DNA from: Evansella sp041820985
Lineage (GTDB): Bacteria > Bacillota > Bacilli > Bacillales > Salisediminibacteriaceae
NCBI RefSeq assembly: GCF_041820985.1
Contig: NZ_JBGUAU010000003.1
Span: forward strand, 1 to 64,000
Length of the DNA: 64,000 nucleotides
Direction: 5' to 3'
Under the pieces are notes generated by a model that saw only the letters and a list, made by a program, of their open reading frames with translations, searched no databases and was not told the DNA's origin. Below, one piece after another: positions 9,573-18,460 of the stretch. The position numbers and the translations under genes were made by a program. Each line of letters begins with the position of its first letter. Position 1 is the first letter of the stretch.

Positions 9573-10931
9573 TTAAGATTTCAACTGATCTTTAATTTCT
9601 TGTATTTGTCTTTGAAGTTCTGTTTCTGTTGTAAATAATCTCGATATTTTCTCGTGGGCATGAATAACGGTAGTATGATCTCTGCCACCAAATTCATTTC
9701 CTATTTTGGGTAAGGAGTTATCCGTTAATTCCCGTGACAAGTACATTGCAATCTGTCGAGGATATGCAACACTTTTTGTTCGTTTCTTTGCCTTTAATTC
9801 GTCTACCCGAATATGAAATACTTCCGCGACTGTTTTTTGAATATCTTGTATCGTAATCGTCTTAGGCTTCGAATTAGGTATGATATCCTTCAATGCTACA
9901 GCAGCGAGATCAGCATTCATATCTTGGTTAATAAGGGAGGAATAGGCCACTACCCTAATTAAGGCTCCTTCAAGTTCACGAATGTTTGTATCAATTTGAT
10001 TTGCAATATATAGCATGACTTCATTAGGAATGTCTAAGTTCTCAGCCTTTGCTTTTTTTCGTAGAATTGCAATTCTTGTTTCTAAATCTGGTGGAGTAAT
10101 ATCAGTAATTAATCCCCATTCAAATCGAGAACGTAATCTATCTTCCAGTGTAGGTATTTCTTTTGGAGGACGATCACTTGAAATTACGATTTGTTTTCTT
10201 TCCTCATGCAGTGCATTAAATGTATGGAAAAATTCTTCTTGAGTTTGTTCTTTTCCAGCTAAAAATTGAATATCATCTATAAGAAGCACATCCACGTTAC
10301 GATATTTGTTTCGAAAATGAACGGCTTTATTATCACGAATAGAATTTATAAATTCATTAGTAAATTTCTCAGAAGATAAATAGACAACCTTAGCTCCAGG
10401 ATTATGATCCATGACGTAATGCCCAATTGCATGCATTAAGTGAGTTTTACCAAGACCAACTCCACCATAAATAAACAGTGGGTTATATGCTTTCGCTGGG
10501 GCCTCTGCTACTGCTAATGACGCCGCATGAGCAAAACGATTTCCACTTCCAATAACGAATGTATCAAACGTATATTTTGTATTCAGCATATGTTTGGGTG
10601 TATCTTCATTTGTTTCTACAGCTGCTTTTACAGGTGGTTTTATTTTTTCGAGTAACTCTAAATCATCATTTTTATCTTCTTTTGGTAGGATAAAACGAGC
10701 TTCTAGTTCTGCTCCAGTTAGCTCATGTAATGTATCAGTGATAATTCGAAAATAGCGATTTTCTAACCAATCACGAGCAAACTCATTAGGAGCAATAACC
10801 GTAATGGTATTCGTTCCTTGATCAATGGAATCAGCCTTCGTAAATTTAAACCATGTATCAAAACTTGGTTTACTCACTTTTTCTTCAATCATTTTGAGTG
10901 CTTGATCCCATAAGTCATTTAAATTCTCCAA
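9573..10931 (-). CDS. dnaA: Chromosomal replication initiator DnaA
   Basis: The AAA+ initiator that binds DnaA boxes and opens oriC. It has 452 residues, the usual length. Visible features are domain I (MENLNDLWDQAL), Walker A GGVGLGKTHL, Walker B LLIDDIQF, and the domain IV DNA-binding signature GRDHTTVIHAHEKI. The start is TTG at 10931, 7 bases after AAAGGAGGG. Several DnaA boxes lie upstream, so autoregulation is likely, as in relatives. Confidence 0.98.
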   Translation of the reverse strand: MENLNDLWDQALKMIEEKVSKPSFDTWFKFTKADSIDQGTNTITVIAPNEFARDWLENRYFRIITDTLHELTGAELEARFILPKEDKNDDLELLEKIKPPVKAAVETNEDTPKHMLNTKYTFDTFVIGSGNRFAHAASLAVAEAPAKAYNPLFIYGGVGLGKTHLMHAIGHYVMDHNPGAKVVYLSSEKFTNEFINSIRDNKAVHFRNKYRNVDVLLIDDIQFLAGKEQTQEEFFHTFNALHEERKQIVISSDRPPKEIPTLEDRLRSRFEWGLITDITPPDLETRIAILRKKAKAENLDIPNEVMLYIANQIDTNIRELEGALIRVVAYSSLINQDMNADLAAVALKDIIPNSKPKTITIQDIQKTVAEVFHIRVDELKAKKRTKSVAYPRQIAMYLSRELTDNSLPKIGNEFGGRDHTTVIHAHEKISRLFTTETELQRQIQEIKDQLKS

Positions 10932-11053
10932 CCATTTTCCCTCCTTTACAATGATCTGTTACATAACAAAGACAAGAATTTGAAAAAACCTTCTTTAAAA
11001 AGAACGGATTTACAAAACCTTGTATATTATCGAATAAAAATACACGCGAATAT

Positions 11054-11370
11054 TGTGGAAAAAGATATAATAAAGAAGAAATATGATTATACACGTAATT
11101 CACAATACTGTGGACAATGTTATTCATAGCGGTGAACAACTATCCACATAATTGTACACAACTGTGGATAGTTTATATTCTACCACATGTTTTCCACTAA
11201 AAAAAACAAGATTATGATATCAATTAAAGTCATTGTTGGCAATTATTGATAGAAGTTATCCACATAATTCAACTGGTTGTGTTTAAAATGTATCCACAAC
11301 ACAAGATACTGTGTAAAAGTAGAGAAATTAAATGTGGAAAAATAGAAAAAATTGTAGAAAGTTGTCCACA
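11054..11370. other. oriC upstream DnaA-box cluster
   Basis: Boxes visible upstream of dnaA are TGTGGACAA 11109-11117, CTATCCACA 11140-11148, TGTGGATAG 11163-11171, TTATCCACA 11256-11264 (consensus), GTATCCACA 11290-11298 and TTGTCCACA 11362-11370. Weaker matches are at 11054 (TGTGGAAAA) and 11120 (TTATTCATA). Both orientations occur. This is the dnaA-upstream half of a bipartite Bacillus-type origin and probably also the dnaA autoregulatory region. Confidence 0.88.
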
Positions 11371-11399
11371 AAAAGTCGAACTAATAATATTCATTAAAA

Positions 11400-11890
11400 T
11401 TTAAAGGGAGTTATCAAGGACGGAGAATTTTAGTTGTACATCTTTAATGGAATGAGATAATAGATTTTTTGCAATGCTGGATTAAAGATAGTGTTTGTTT
11501 AAGGGATGAATATCCAGGTGTGTGCTAACTTAGGCAAGTCAAAGAAATATGCTGTTGTTGAGCTGGCCTATTACTAGTTTCATTTGGATTTACGTAGTCG
11601 GACGTCTCCATGGAATGTTCTATACTAAGTACGGCATAAAGTATCAATAGATCCAAAATTCTTGTATCGCGTTTTTCCAGACAGCTATGGAGAGCTAACT
11701 TTTAATTTGTATTATTTTTGTCTGACGAGTGTAATTTTACTCACACAACACAAAACTCTTTACCAATTAACTAAATAGATTATTGTATTTCACAATGTCT
11801 GCCCGGAGGACCTAAATAGTTTTATAAAAAAGAATATGTAATATGCATGTTAAGAAGGGGTTTCTTGGTCTATAAAAAAAATATTCGTAA
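11400..11890. other. Unassigned spacer between oriC and rpmH
   Basis: About 490 bases with no open frame of useful length, no DnaA box and no hairpin with a T-run. Base composition is less AT-skewed than the neighbouring intergenic DNA, which could reflect a decayed gene, but I recognise nothing in it. Confidence 0.4.
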
Positions 11891-11893
11891 ATC

Positions 11894-11922
11894 TTGACAA
11901 TAGGACGTTACTCTCATATAAT
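11894..11922 (+). promoter_or_regulatory. Sigma-A promoter of rpmH
   Basis: TTGACA (11894-11899), a 17-base spacer and TATAAT (11917-11922): consensus at both hexamers, 46 bases before the rpmH ATG. Confidence 0.9.
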
Positions 11923-11967
11923 TTATAAGACTGTCGTTATTGTATATTCCCGCAGGAGGTGTTATAG

Positions 11968-12105
11968 ATGGGTAAACCAACATTTAATCCAAATAACCGT
12001 AAGCGCAAAAAAGTTCACGGTTTCCGTGTACGTATGAGTACGAAAAACGGACGTAAAGTCCTTGCAAATCGTCGTCGTAAAGGAAGAAAAGTTCTATCTG
12101 CATAA
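11968..12105 (+). CDS. rpmH: 50S ribosomal protein L34
   Basis: A 45-residue, very basic protein reading MGKPTFNPNNRKRKKVHGF and ending RKGRKVLSA. Full-length L34 is 44-46 residues. It binds 23S rRNA in the large subunit. The ribosome site GCAGGAGGTG is strong and the ATG at 11968 follows at proper spacing. It is the first gene on the plus-strand side of oriC, with its own consensus promoter and terminator. Confidence 0.97.
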   Translation: MGKPTFNPNNRKRKKVHGFRVRMSTKNGRKVLANRRRKGRKVLSA

Positions 12106-12110
12106 TAGGA

Positions 12111-12140
12111 GACCACTGATAATTCAGTGGTCTTTTTTTT
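12111..12140 (+). terminator. Intrinsic terminator of rpmH
   Basis: GACCACTGA, loop TAAT, TCAGTGGTC, then eight T's, starting 5 bases after the stop codon. Confidence 0.92.
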
Positions 12141-12151
12141 CAAAAGATAAG

Positions 12152-12298
12152 AAAGTATAACATTTTTGGACTTGGAAAGTTGTCTAGCTCCAGGCGCTAT
12201 GACCTCGTGTCAAATAACCAGGACGATGAAAAGTAAAAAGCACTTTTTATCGTCCAGAACATTTGCATTTCGGTCATGAAAGGGCGCCTTGCGCTTTT
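12152..12298 (+). repeat. Dispersed intergenic repeat, family A, copy 1
   Basis: About 147 bases running from AAAGTATAA through TCTAGCTCCAGGCGC, CCTCGTGTCAAATAACC and AAAAGCACTTTTTATCGTCC to GGGCGCCTTGCGCTTTT. Near-identical sequence recurs at 56478-56626, and an expanded form at 35660-35834. The ends contain complementary GGCGC/GCGCC blocks, so folded RNA is likely. It starts 12 bases after the rpmH terminator. Confidence 0.85.
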
Positions 12299-12500
12299 CT
12301 CAGGATAGGCAATATCCATACAGGATGGTACTCATATACATAGAGTATTTCATTAAATACTATTAAATAGTTCTAGTAAATGTTAAATAAGGAAATAATG
12401 ATGTTGTTGTAGCCTAATACATATTTTTTCTTTATAATGGAATTTGGGTTCTATCAACTAGATATAGATTATTGATAGAAGCGTAAGAGGGTGTTATTTG

Positions 12501-12860
12501 GTGAAAAAAGAGAACCGTTTGAAAAAAAATGAAGATTTTCAGATTATTTTTCAACAAGGGACTTCTGTAGCTAACAGACAATTCGTAGTTTATTACTTAA
12601 GAAAAGCAGATCAAGAGTGTGCTCGAATAGGGTTATCAGTTAGTAAAAAGTTAGGCAATGCAGTTACTCGTAATCGTATAAAAAGATTAATGAGGGAAGC
12701 ATTATCTATACTATTACCGGATATAAGTAAGAACTATGATGTAGTGATTATAGCTAGAAGGCCTACGATTGATATGGAATTACAACAATTTAGAAATTCA
12801 ATTACTCATGTATTGAAGTTATCTGGTGTGTTAAAAAAAAGAGTGCAAAGATCGCTTTGA
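12501..12860 (+). CDS. rnpA: Ribonuclease P protein component
   Basis: The basic protein cofactor of RNase P, which matures tRNA 5' ends. It has 119 residues from the GTG at 12501; a TTG one codon earlier is an alternative, but AGAGGGTG is better spaced for the GTG. The family signature VSKKLGNAVTRNRIKRLMRE is intact. It is 14 bases upstream of yidD, in the conserved rnpA-yidD-spoIIIJ-jag cluster. Confidence 0.96.
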   Translation: MKKENRLKKNEDFQIIFQQGTSVANRQFVVYYLRKADQECARIGLSVSKKLGNAVTRNRIKRLMREALSILLPDISKNYDVVIIARRPTIDMELQQFRNSITHVLKLSGVLKKRVQRSL

Positions 12861-12873
12861 GGTGAAGAAGTAA

Positions 12874-13107
12874 GTGAAATGGTTGTTACTAGGAATTATT
12901 CGTTTTTACCAAAAGTTTATTTCTCGTTTTACTCCCGCAAGCTGCCGTTTTTATCCAACCTGTTCTCAATATGGATTCGAAGCAATTAACAGGTTTGGAA
13001 TCTTCAAAGGTGGATGGCTTACATTTAAGCGGATAATGAAATGTCAACCTTTTCATCCTGGTGGGTTTGATCCAGTACCTGAGAAAAACAGTAAAACAAA
13101 AAAATAA
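12874..13107 (+). CDS. yidD: Membrane protein insertion efficiency factor YidD
   Basis: A 77-residue YidD protein with the hallmark CRFYPTCSQYGFEAI and the GGWLTFKRIMKCQPFHPGG segment. The family helps YidC-dependent membrane insertion and carries an amphipathic N-terminal helix. The start is GTG at 12874 after GAGGTGAAG. The Lys-rich tail is typical. It lies between rnpA and spoIIIJ as in most bacteria. Confidence 0.94.
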   Translation: MKWLLLGIIRFYQKFISRFTPASCRFYPTCSQYGFEAINRFGIFKGGWLTFKRIMKCQPFHPGGFDPVPEKNSKTKK

Positions 13108-13184
13108 TTGTATGTTTTCCTGGTCATTCATAAAAGAATGACGTTTTAATATAAATGTTGATAGGAAGGTTAGGAGGACCGAGT

Positions 13185-13985
13185 GTGGCAAGAAAAATTA
13201 GTTTAATATTACTACTAGTAGGTTTAATGTTGGTTATGACCGGTTGTTTCAATATCGATCAACCGATTAATGAGGCGAGAGAAGGAATTTGGGATTCGTA
13301 TTTTGTATATCCTCTTTCGTGGTTAATGATTACAATTGCTGATGCATTAGGAAATAGTTTTGGACTAGCAATTATTATCGTTACGATTCTGCTTCGTATT
13401 TTGATTTTACCTTTAATGATCAAACAAACAAAAAGTACGAAAGCAATGCAAGCAATACAACCTGAAATGCAAAAATTACGTGAAGAATACAGCGCAAAAG
13501 ATCAACAGACTCAACAAAAATTACAACAAGAAACAATGGCTTTATTCCAAAAACACGGTGTTAATCCGTTAGCTGGTTGTTTACCAATTTTGGTTCAAAT
13601 GCCTATCTTAATTGCTTTTTATCATGCAATTATAAGAACACCTCAAATTAACCCTGAGGTTGATCCTACTTTTGTTGCAGAGCCACAAATGTTTTTATGG
13701 TTTGAACTTGGACAAGCAGATCCTTATTTTATTTTACCTTTAGTCGCAGGGGCAACAACTTTTATTCAACAAAAAATGATGATGATAACAGACAACCCTC
13801 AGATGCGAATGATGATGTATCTAATGCCAATTATGATTATTGCTTTTGCAGCATTTTTCCCAGCAGCTCTTGCATTGTACTGGGTAATTGGTAACTTGTT
13901 TATGATCGTTCAAACGTATTTTATTACTGGACCTAATGTAGGTAAAGATAAAGAGCCTAAAACAGGGGGAGCGAAAAATAAGTGA
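13185..13985 (+). CDS. spoIIIJ: Membrane protein insertase YidC1/SpoIIIJ
   Basis: A YidC/Oxa1-family insertase of about 266 residues. In spore formers the SpoIIIJ paralogue is also needed for forespore sigma-G activation. I place the start at the GTG at 13185, 7 bases after AGGAGG. The product then begins with a lipoprotein signal and lipobox (VMTGC). Several hydrophobic segments follow, including the LPLMIKQTKSTKAM, LPILVQMPILIAFY and ALALYWVIGNLFM regions. The stop overlaps the jag start by 4 bases. Confidence 0.95.
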   Translation: MARKISLILLLVGLMLVMTGCFNIDQPINEAREGIWDSYFVYPLSWLMITIADALGNSFGLAIIIVTILLRILILPLMIKQTKSTKAMQAIQPEMQKLREEYSAKDQQTQQKLQQETMALFQKHGVNPLAGCLPILVQMPILIAFYHAIIRTPQINPEVDPTFVAEPQMFLWFELGQADPYFILPLVAGATTFIQQKMMMITDNPQMRMMMYLMPIMIIAFAAFFPAALALYWVIGNLFMIVQTYFITGPNVGKDKEPKTGGAKNK

Positions 13986-14599
13986 GAAAAGTGACTGTAT
14001 CAGGGAAAACGGTGGAAGAAGCTATTGAATTAGGATTGTCAAAACTTCAAACTACAAGAGAACAAGTAGAAGTGAAAGTAGTTGAAGAACCTCAAAAAGG
14101 TTTTTTTGGAATACTAGGTGGAAAACCAGCTGTTGTAGAAGTACAAGTAAAACCTGATCCAATTAAGGAAGCAATTGTATTTTTACGAGATACTATTGAT
14201 AAAATGGGCGTTTCCGCTAGTGTTGATAAAGAAGAAAGATCTGAAGGTATATTCTTAAATATTACTGGTGTAGATATTGGCGTGCTAATTGGCAAAAGAG
14301 GACAGACGTTAGACTCGCTGCAGTATTTAGTAAATTTGGTTGCTAACCGTCAATCTGAAAACTATATTCGTATTTTTCTTGATGCAGAAGGGTATCGCGA
14401 TAGACGAAAAGAAGCTTTAGAAACTTTAGCCGTTAGACTAAGTAATAAAGCACTTCGAACGAAACGTGAAGTGAGACTAGAGCCGATGAATGCCCATGAG
14501 CGTAAAATAATTCATACGACTTTGCAAAATGTTAAAGGGATTTCTACGTATTCTGATGGTGAAGAACCAAATCGCCGCATTGTAGTTGCCCCTAGATAA
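13982..14599 (+). CDS. jag: RNA-binding protein Jag/KhpB
   Basis: A 205-residue protein with an N-terminal Jag domain (about residues 1-50), a KH domain containing IGKRGQTLDSLQYLVN and an R3H domain (NAHERKIIHTTL). It binds RNA and is linked to cell shape and SpoIIIJ function. The GTG at 13982 overlaps the spoIIIJ stop, so coupled translation is likely; an in-frame GTG at 13991 is an alternative. Confidence 0.95.
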   Translation: MRKVTVSGKTVEEAIELGLSKLQTTREQVEVKVVEEPQKGFFGILGGKPAVVEVQVKPDPIKEAIVFLRDTIDKMGVSASVDKEERSEGIFLNITGVDIGVLIGKRGQTLDSLQYLVNLVANRQSENYIRIFLDAEGYRDRRKEALETLAVRLSNKALRTKREVRLEPMNAHERKIIHTTLQNVKGISTYSDGEEPNRRIVVAPR

Positions 14600-14621
14600 A
14601 AAAACAGTCATAAAAGAATGT

Positions 14622-14672
14622 AAAGGTGTGCACTAAAAGTCAATTTTGACTTTTAGTGCACACCTTTTTTTG
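14622..14672 (+). terminator. Strong terminator after jag
   Basis: A 22-bp perfect stem starting AAAGGTGTGCACTAAAAGTC with a two-base loop, ending in a T-run of seven. It closes the rnpA-yidD-spoIIIJ-jag transcript. The stem is unusually long for a simple terminator. Confidence 0.93.
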
Positions 14673-14784
14673 TCTGCACAAAAATATGTATTCTCATAGG
14701 TAGTAATTTACCTAGTTTTACGGATTTTGTTTGTATACCATTCGCTTTAGCCCAATCCTTTCACCCCAGGGGTAAAAGTTATAC

Positions 14785-14897
14785 TTATCCACAAAGTGTG
14801 AAAACCTGTTTCTTGTAAATATAGATTTGGAAATAAAATTCAACTATCCACATGTGGATAATTATTTCTAGGTGTAAAAAACTATCCATGTGGATGA
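14785..14897. promoter_or_regulatory. DnaA-box cluster between jag and mnmE
   Basis: Boxes are TTATCCACA 14785-14793, CTATCCACA 14844-14852, TGTGGATAA 14853-14861 (directly abutting the previous box in opposite orientation) and TGTGGATGA 14889-14897. A DnaA-box cluster is known at the same place (jag-thdF) in B. subtilis, where oriC-proximal clusters help restrain initiation. Confidence 0.8.
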
Positions 14898-15041
14898 AAA
14901 GTAGTAATATTGCCAATGATGGAAATGAAGATCTGTGTATAAGTTACTTTTTTCAAAGGGAGCTTTGTGGTATTCTATTTATTTGGGAAGATGTATAAGG
15001 TTTCCATTGAAAATATAGAATTGAGTGAGGAGGTGTAGTAG

Positions 15042-16418
15042 ATGGAAATGGATACAATTTCAGCAATTTCCACGCCAATGGGAGAGGGAGCAATTGCAAT
15101 TGTCCGAGTTAGTGGTGAGAAAGCAGTTGAGATCTCAGATCTTATCTATAAAGGAAAAACATCGCTTAGAGAGGTAGAAAGCCATACAATCAATTATGGA
15201 TATATTGTTGATCCCGATTCAGGTGAAAAAATTGAAGAAGTAATGGTTTCCGTATTGCTAGCACCTAGAACGTTTACTAGAGAAAATATGGTCGAAATAA
15301 ATTGTCATGGAGGAATCGTATCTGTAAATCGAATTCTTCAATTAGTTATAAATGCAGGAGCAAGACTTGCTGAACCTGGTGAGTTTACAAAGCGTGCCTT
15401 TTTAAACGGGCGAATAGACTTGTCACAAGCTGAAGGAGTAATGGACTTAATCCGTGCCAAGACTGATCGTGCTATGAATGTTGCAATGGCACAAGTAGAA
15501 GGAAAATTATCAAAAAGAATCCAAAAGCTTCGTCAAGCATTATTAGAAACGGTAGCACATGTGGAAGTAAACATAGATTATCCTGAATATGATGCAGAAG
15601 AAATGACGTTGGAAATACTAAAAGAAAAAGCACAGTTTGTAAAAGATGATATAGATAAGTTGCTACAAACAGCACAACAAGGAAAAATTTTGAGAGATGG
15701 TCTAGCTACAGTTATTATTGGTAGACCTAATGTAGGGAAATCTTCTCTCCTAAATAGTTTAGTACATGAAAATAAAGCTATTGTTACAGAAATAGCAGGA
15801 ACAACGCGAGATGTCATTGAAGAATATGTTAATGTAAGAGGAGTTCCTCTTCGTTTATTAGATACTGCAGGAATTCGTGAAACAGAGGATATTGTGGAAA
15901 AAATAGGAGTAGAAAGATCTCGAAAAGTTATATCTGATGCAGAGCTAGTTCTTTTAGTATTAAATAATAATGAAGCATTATCAGACTCTGATGAAGAGCT
16001 CTTTACAATTAGCGAAGGAAGAGACAGAATCGTCATCATCAATAAAACAGATTTACCACAAGAAATAAATATGGGGCGTGTAAAAGCTCTTATTGGAACG
16101 GATCCACTAGTAACAACGTCCTTATTAAAGGATGAAGGAGTGGAAGAATTAGAGGAAGCAATTAAGACATTATTTTTCCAAGGGGGATTAGAGGCTAGTG
16201 ATTTAACGTATGTCTCCAATTCTAGGCACATTGCTTTATTAAACCAAGCCAAAAAATCAGTAAATGACGCACTTGAAGCAATAGATTATAATATGCCAGT
16301 AGATATGATTCAAATAGACATAACAAAAACATGGGAATTATTAGGTGAGGTAATTGGAGATAGTGTACACGAAAGTCTCATTGATCAATTGTTTTCCCAG
16401 TTTTGTCTAGGTAAATAA
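15042..16418 (+). CDS. mnmE: tRNA modification GTPase MnmE
   Basis: A 458-residue MnmE, which with MnmG places the cmnm5 group on wobble uridine 34 of tRNAs. The N-terminal folate-binding domain is followed by a G domain with GRPNVGKSS, the switch region TTRDVI and DTAGIRET, and NKTD. The C-terminal catalytic cysteine is in FCLGK, the very end of the protein. The ATG at 15042 is 7 bases after GAGGAGGTG. mnmG follows 63 bases later. Confidence 0.98.
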   Translation: MEMDTISAISTPMGEGAIAIVRVSGEKAVEISDLIYKGKTSLREVESHTINYGYIVDPDSGEKIEEVMVSVLLAPRTFTRENMVEINCHGGIVSVNRILQLVINAGARLAEPGEFTKRAFLNGRIDLSQAEGVMDLIRAKTDRAMNVAMAQVEGKLSKRIQKLRQALLETVAHVEVNIDYPEYDAEEMTLEILKEKAQFVKDDIDKLLQTAQQGKILRDGLATVIIGRPNVGKSSLLNSLVHENKAIVTEIAGTTRDVIEEYVNVRGVPLRLLDTAGIRETEDIVEKIGVERSRKVISDAELVLLVLNNNEALSDSDEELFTISEGRDRIVIINKTDLPQEINMGRVKALIGTDPLVTTSLLKDEGVEELEEAIKTLFFQGGLEASDLTYVSNSRHIALLNQAKKSVNDALEAIDYNMPVDMIQIDITKTWELLGEVIGDSVHESLIDQLFSQFCLGK

Positions 16419-16481
16419 ATGGTATGAGTGTAAGTAAAGATGAAAGTAAAATGAATTACCGATAAAGGAGGGGAAATTTAT

Positions 16482-18365
16482 ATGAGTTATCACGGTGGAG
16501 ATTATGATGTAATTGTTATTGGTGCGGGTCACGCAGGTGTAGAAGCAGGTCTTGCAGCAGCAAGAATGGGAGCTAGTACATTAATATTAACATTGAACCT
16601 AGATGCGGTAGCATATATGCCTTGTAACCCGTCTGTAGGGGGCCCGGCTAAAGGAATTGTTGTTAGAGAAATTGATGCGCTTGGTGGAGAAATGGGGAAA
16701 AATATCGATAAAACCCATATCCAAATGAGAATGCTGAACACAGGGAAAGGTCCTGCTGTTCGAGCTCTTCGTGCACAAGCAGATAAATATCTATATCAGC
16801 ATGAAATGAAGCAAACGATTGAAGAAACAGATAATTTATTGCTTTGTCAAGGAATGGTGGAACGGTTACTCATTGAAAATGATGAAGTGAAAGGTGTTAT
16901 TACACAAACAGGAGCGGAGTATCGTGCTGAAGCTGTTGTCATCACGACGGGAACGTATCTTAGAGGAAAGGTTATTATAGGTGATCTTGCGTATGAAAGT
17001 GGACCTAATAATCAACAGCCTTCCATAAATCTATCCTATCATTTACAGGAACTTGGGTTCGATTTGGTTCGATTTAAAACTGGAACACCACCACGCGTAA
17101 ATAGTCAATCCATAGATTATTCGAAAACCGAAATACAACCTGGTGATGATGTACCGAGAGCCTTTTCTTATGAGACAACAAAATTTATTACGGACCAATT
17201 ACCTTGTTGGTTAACATATACAAGTGAAGAAACACATCAACTAATTAACGATAATCTTCACCGTTCTCCTATGTATTCTGGAATGATTGAAGGAACAGGA
17301 CCGAGATATTGTCCCTCTATTGAAGATAAAATTGTTCGATTTAACGACAAACCTCGACATCAAATATTTTTAGAGCCTGAAGGACGTAATACAAAGGAAG
17401 TATATGTTCAAGGATTATCCACTAGTCTTCCAGAAGATGTTCAAAGAAATATTTTAAAAACAATACCAGGTCTTGAAAATGTTCGAATGATGCGTTCTGG
17501 TTATGCAATTGAATATGATGCAATTGTTCCAACACAGTTATGGCCATCTCTTGAAACAAAAAAGATCAAAGGGCTATTTACAGCTGGACAAATAAATGGA
17601 ACAAGTGGTTATGAAGAGGCAGCAGGACAAGGTGTTATGGCAGGTATTAATGCAGCAAGAAAAGCTCAAAAGAAAGATCCTCTTATTTTGGATCGATCCG
17701 AAGCATATATTGGTGTGTTAATTGATGATCTTGTAACAAAAGGAACAAATGAACCTTATCGTTTATTAACTTCTAGAGCAGAATATCGTTTACTTTTACG
17801 TCATGATAATGCTGATTTACGATTGACTGAAAAAGGTTATGAGATTGGGTTAATTTCTGAGGAAAGATTCAAAAAGTTTTTAACAAAAAAAGCAAAGATT
17901 CAGGAAGAAATTGGACGTCTTGAAGGAACAGTAATTAAAGTAACGGAAGAAACACAGAAAATACTCGAAAAAGCTGGATCTACTCCTTTAAAAGATGCAA
18001 TGCATGCTAAGGTTTTATTAAAAAGACCAGAAATTTTATATAGACATATAGCTGAAATTGTTCCTCCTGAAAAAGCATTAGAGGAAGATGTAGCAGAGCA
18101 AGTCGAAATACAAGTGAAATATGAGGGATATATTACGAAGCAACTAGAACAGGTGCAACGTTTAAAAAAAATGGAAAACAAAAAACTTCCGGAAGATCTG
18201 GATTATCATGCAATCAGTGGTTTAGCTATGGAAGCAAGACAAAAGCTATCTGAAGTACGTCCATTATCTGTAGCGCAAGCCTCACGAGTATCTGGGGTCA
18301 ATCCTTCTGATGTTTCCGTCCTTCTTGTTTATTTGGAACAGGGGAGATTGAAAAGGGTACAGTAA
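16482..18365 (+). CDS. mnmG: tRNA uridine 5-carboxymethylaminomethyl modification enzyme MnmG
   Basis: The FAD-dependent partner of MnmE, 627 residues. Visible are the dinucleotide motif VIGAGHAGVEAG near the N-terminus, the family signature NPSVGGPAKG, the glycine-rich segment TSGYEEAAGQGVMAGINAAR, and the C-terminal helical domain ending in SGVNPSDVSVLLVYLEQ. AAGGAGGGG precedes the ATG. It lies in an mnmE-mnmG-rsmG order conserved near oriC. Confidence 0.98.
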   Translation: MSYHGGDYDVIVIGAGHAGVEAGLAAARMGASTLILTLNLDAVAYMPCNPSVGGPAKGIVVREIDALGGEMGKNIDKTHIQMRMLNTGKGPAVRALRAQADKYLYQHEMKQTIEETDNLLLCQGMVERLLIENDEVKGVITQTGAEYRAEAVVITTGTYLRGKVIIGDLAYESGPNNQQPSINLSYHLQELGFDLVRFKTGTPPRVNSQSIDYSKTEIQPGDDVPRAFSYETTKFITDQLPCWLTYTSEETHQLINDNLHRSPMYSGMIEGTGPRYCPSIEDKIVRFNDKPRHQIFLEPEGRNTKEVYVQGLSTSLPEDVQRNILKTIPGLENVRMMRSGYAIEYDAIVPTQLWPSLETKKIKGLFTAGQINGTSGYEEAAGQGVMAGINAARKAQKKDPLILDRSEAYIGVLIDDLVTKGTNEPYRLLTSRAEYRLLLRHDNADLRLTEKGYEIGLISEERFKKFLTKKAKIQEEIGRLEGTVIKVTEETQKILEKAGSTPLKDAMHAKVLLKRPEILYRHIAEIVPPEKALEEDVAEQVEIQVKYEGYITKQLEQVQRLKKMENKKLPEDLDYHAISGLAMEARQKLSEVRPLSVAQASRVSGVNPSDVSVLLVYLEQGRLKRVQ

Positions 18366-18460
18366 ATAACTTGATTAAACGGAACACATGAAAGCATCAT
18401 AAAAACTATGATGCTTTCTCTCTATCTGTTTTTACATAAGGTGAAAAGGTGGTTAGTACG

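Noticed and set aside
15578..16252. Long minus-strand open frame opposite mnmE
   Set aside because: It is a shadow of the well-supported mnmE coding sequence, Ser/Thr-rich with no family features.
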